From Paenibacillus sp. UBA6285 (GTDB lineage Bacteria > Bacillota > Bacilli > Paenibacillales > Paenibacillaceae): a stretch of DNA of 5,311 nt. The DNA lies in assembly GCA_002438345.1 (NCBI GenBank), contig DJUJ01000017.1, forward strand, positions 9,792 through 15,102. Reading direction: 5' to 3'. The notes below the pieces were generated by a model, which searched no databases, was not told the origin of the DNA, and saw nothing but the letters and a program-made list of their open reading frames with translations. Shown in pieces: positions 4,815-5,311 of this stretch. Every line of letters starts with the position of its first letter. Positions within the stretch are counted from its first letter, which is position 1. Both the position numbers and the translations under genes were made by a program.

Positions 4815-5311
4815 TTAAACAAACAGTGGCACTAACTGTATGCCTTCAGGCGAGATCCGAACAAGTCCTTTATCTGTGATGCGTAGCGTCGGGATAACCG
4901 CCAAAGCAAGCAGGGATAAGGTCATAAACGCGTAATTCAAAGTGCAGCCTGCATCATACAGCGCTTTGCTGATCGCAGCCGATTTTGCAGCAGCAATTTC
5001 AAATGGCTCTGTGGACATCAAACCTGCAATTGCCAGAGGGAATAACGTTTCTCCATTGGATGTGATCATGCAAACACCACCCTGGGCGTCAGCCACCGCA
5101 TTTGCAGCTTTAGCCATTAACTCATCGTCATTGCCGATAACGAGTACATTATGACTATCATGCGCAACCGTCATCGCAATGGCAGCAGGCTCCTTAAATC
5201 CGATGCCTTCTACAACAGCCACTGATTTATTTCCTGTTCCTTTATGCCGTTCAAGCACAGCGATTTTGCACAGACCTTCTACAGCATTTACATCCAGTTG
5301 CCCCGCCACTA
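4815..5311 (-). CDS. ade: Adenine deaminase, C-terminal part
   Basis: Converts adenine to hypoxanthine and ammonia in purine salvage; a cytoplasmic metal-dependent amidohydrolase. About 165 C-terminal codons are in the window; the gene continues beyond 5311, so the start is not visible. The GTG at 5307-5309 is an internal Val, not a start. Family blocks of the adenine deaminase C-terminal domain are clear, numbered from that Val: AHDSHNVLVIG (49-59), DAQGGVCMI (74-82), PLAIAGLMS (91-99), FMTLSLLALAVIP (128-140), and TDKGLV (145-150) before the usual short tail. Full-length members are near 570-600 residues, so roughly 70 percent is missing, by window truncation rather than decay. The gene has its own downstream terminator at 4742-4787. 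Confidence 0.9.
   Translation of the reverse strand, partial: VAGQLDVNAVEGLCKIAVLERHKGTGNKSVAVVEGIGFKEPAAIAMTVAHDSHNVLVIGNDDELMAKAANAVADAQGGVCMITSNGETLFPLAIAGLMSTEPFEIAAAKSAAISKALYDAGCTLNYAFMTLSLLALAVIPTLRITDKGLVRISPEGIQLVPLFV

Noticed and set aside
1..5311. CRISPR array, insertion sequence, tRNA or rRNA
   Set aside because: No regularly spaced repeats, transposase, cloverleaf or rRNA-like sequence was seen. The only tandem repeats are the in-frame linker units.

Overview
The window most likely comes from a low-to-moderate-GC Gram-positive bacterium of the Paenibacillus type. This is inferred from strong AGGAG-type ribosome binding sites combined with TTG starts, an IDEAL-like small protein, and an adenine deaminase of the Firmicutes form. 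No rRNA or other taxonomic marker is present, so the assignment is an inference.

Layout from left to right. Positions 1-167 hold no gene that can be supported, but they carry three successive inverted repeats. The last of these (about 101-150) is a convincing terminator for the large minus-strand gene. Positions 168-2459 (minus) encode a 763-residue exported protein with a Pro/Thr/Ala/Lys-rich linker. The linker is followed by three FMN-binding domains, each with the D-x-x-S-G-A-T flavinylation motif. Each FMN domain alternates with a related module that lacks the motif. Positions 2460-2956 form a divergent intergenic region. It contains a minus-strand promoter candidate, a Rex/Fnr-like palindrome sitting on the predicted transcription start, a long mRNA leader with a perfect 11-bp inverted repeat and tiny ORFs, and a plus-strand promoter candidate. 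Positions 2957-3970 (plus) encode ferrochelatase HemH, of the type seen in E. coli rather than the Bacillus CpfC type. A terminator for the next convergent gene follows. Positions 4065-4517 (minus) encode a 150-residue protein with a C-terminal IDEAL-like segment, preceded by two good sigma-A promoter candidates. Positions 4518-4814 are AT-rich and end in the terminator of the last gene. Positions 4815-5311 (minus) are the C-terminal part of an adenine deaminase that runs off the window.

How the parts may work together. The most interesting unit is the flavinylated surface protein with its redox-type operator. A cell-surface polypeptide carrying three covalent FMN groups would be a plausible electron carrier outside the membrane. 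A Rex or Fnr operator at its promoter would tie its expression to NADH/NAD+ balance or oxygen supply. The divergently transcribed ferrochelatase makes heme, another respiratory cofactor, so the pair may be a small respiration-related locus. No ApbE flavin transferase, quinone oxidoreductase or cytochrome gene is in the window to confirm this. The IDEAL-like protein and adenine deaminase (purine salvage) appear to be independent transcription units, each with its own terminator.
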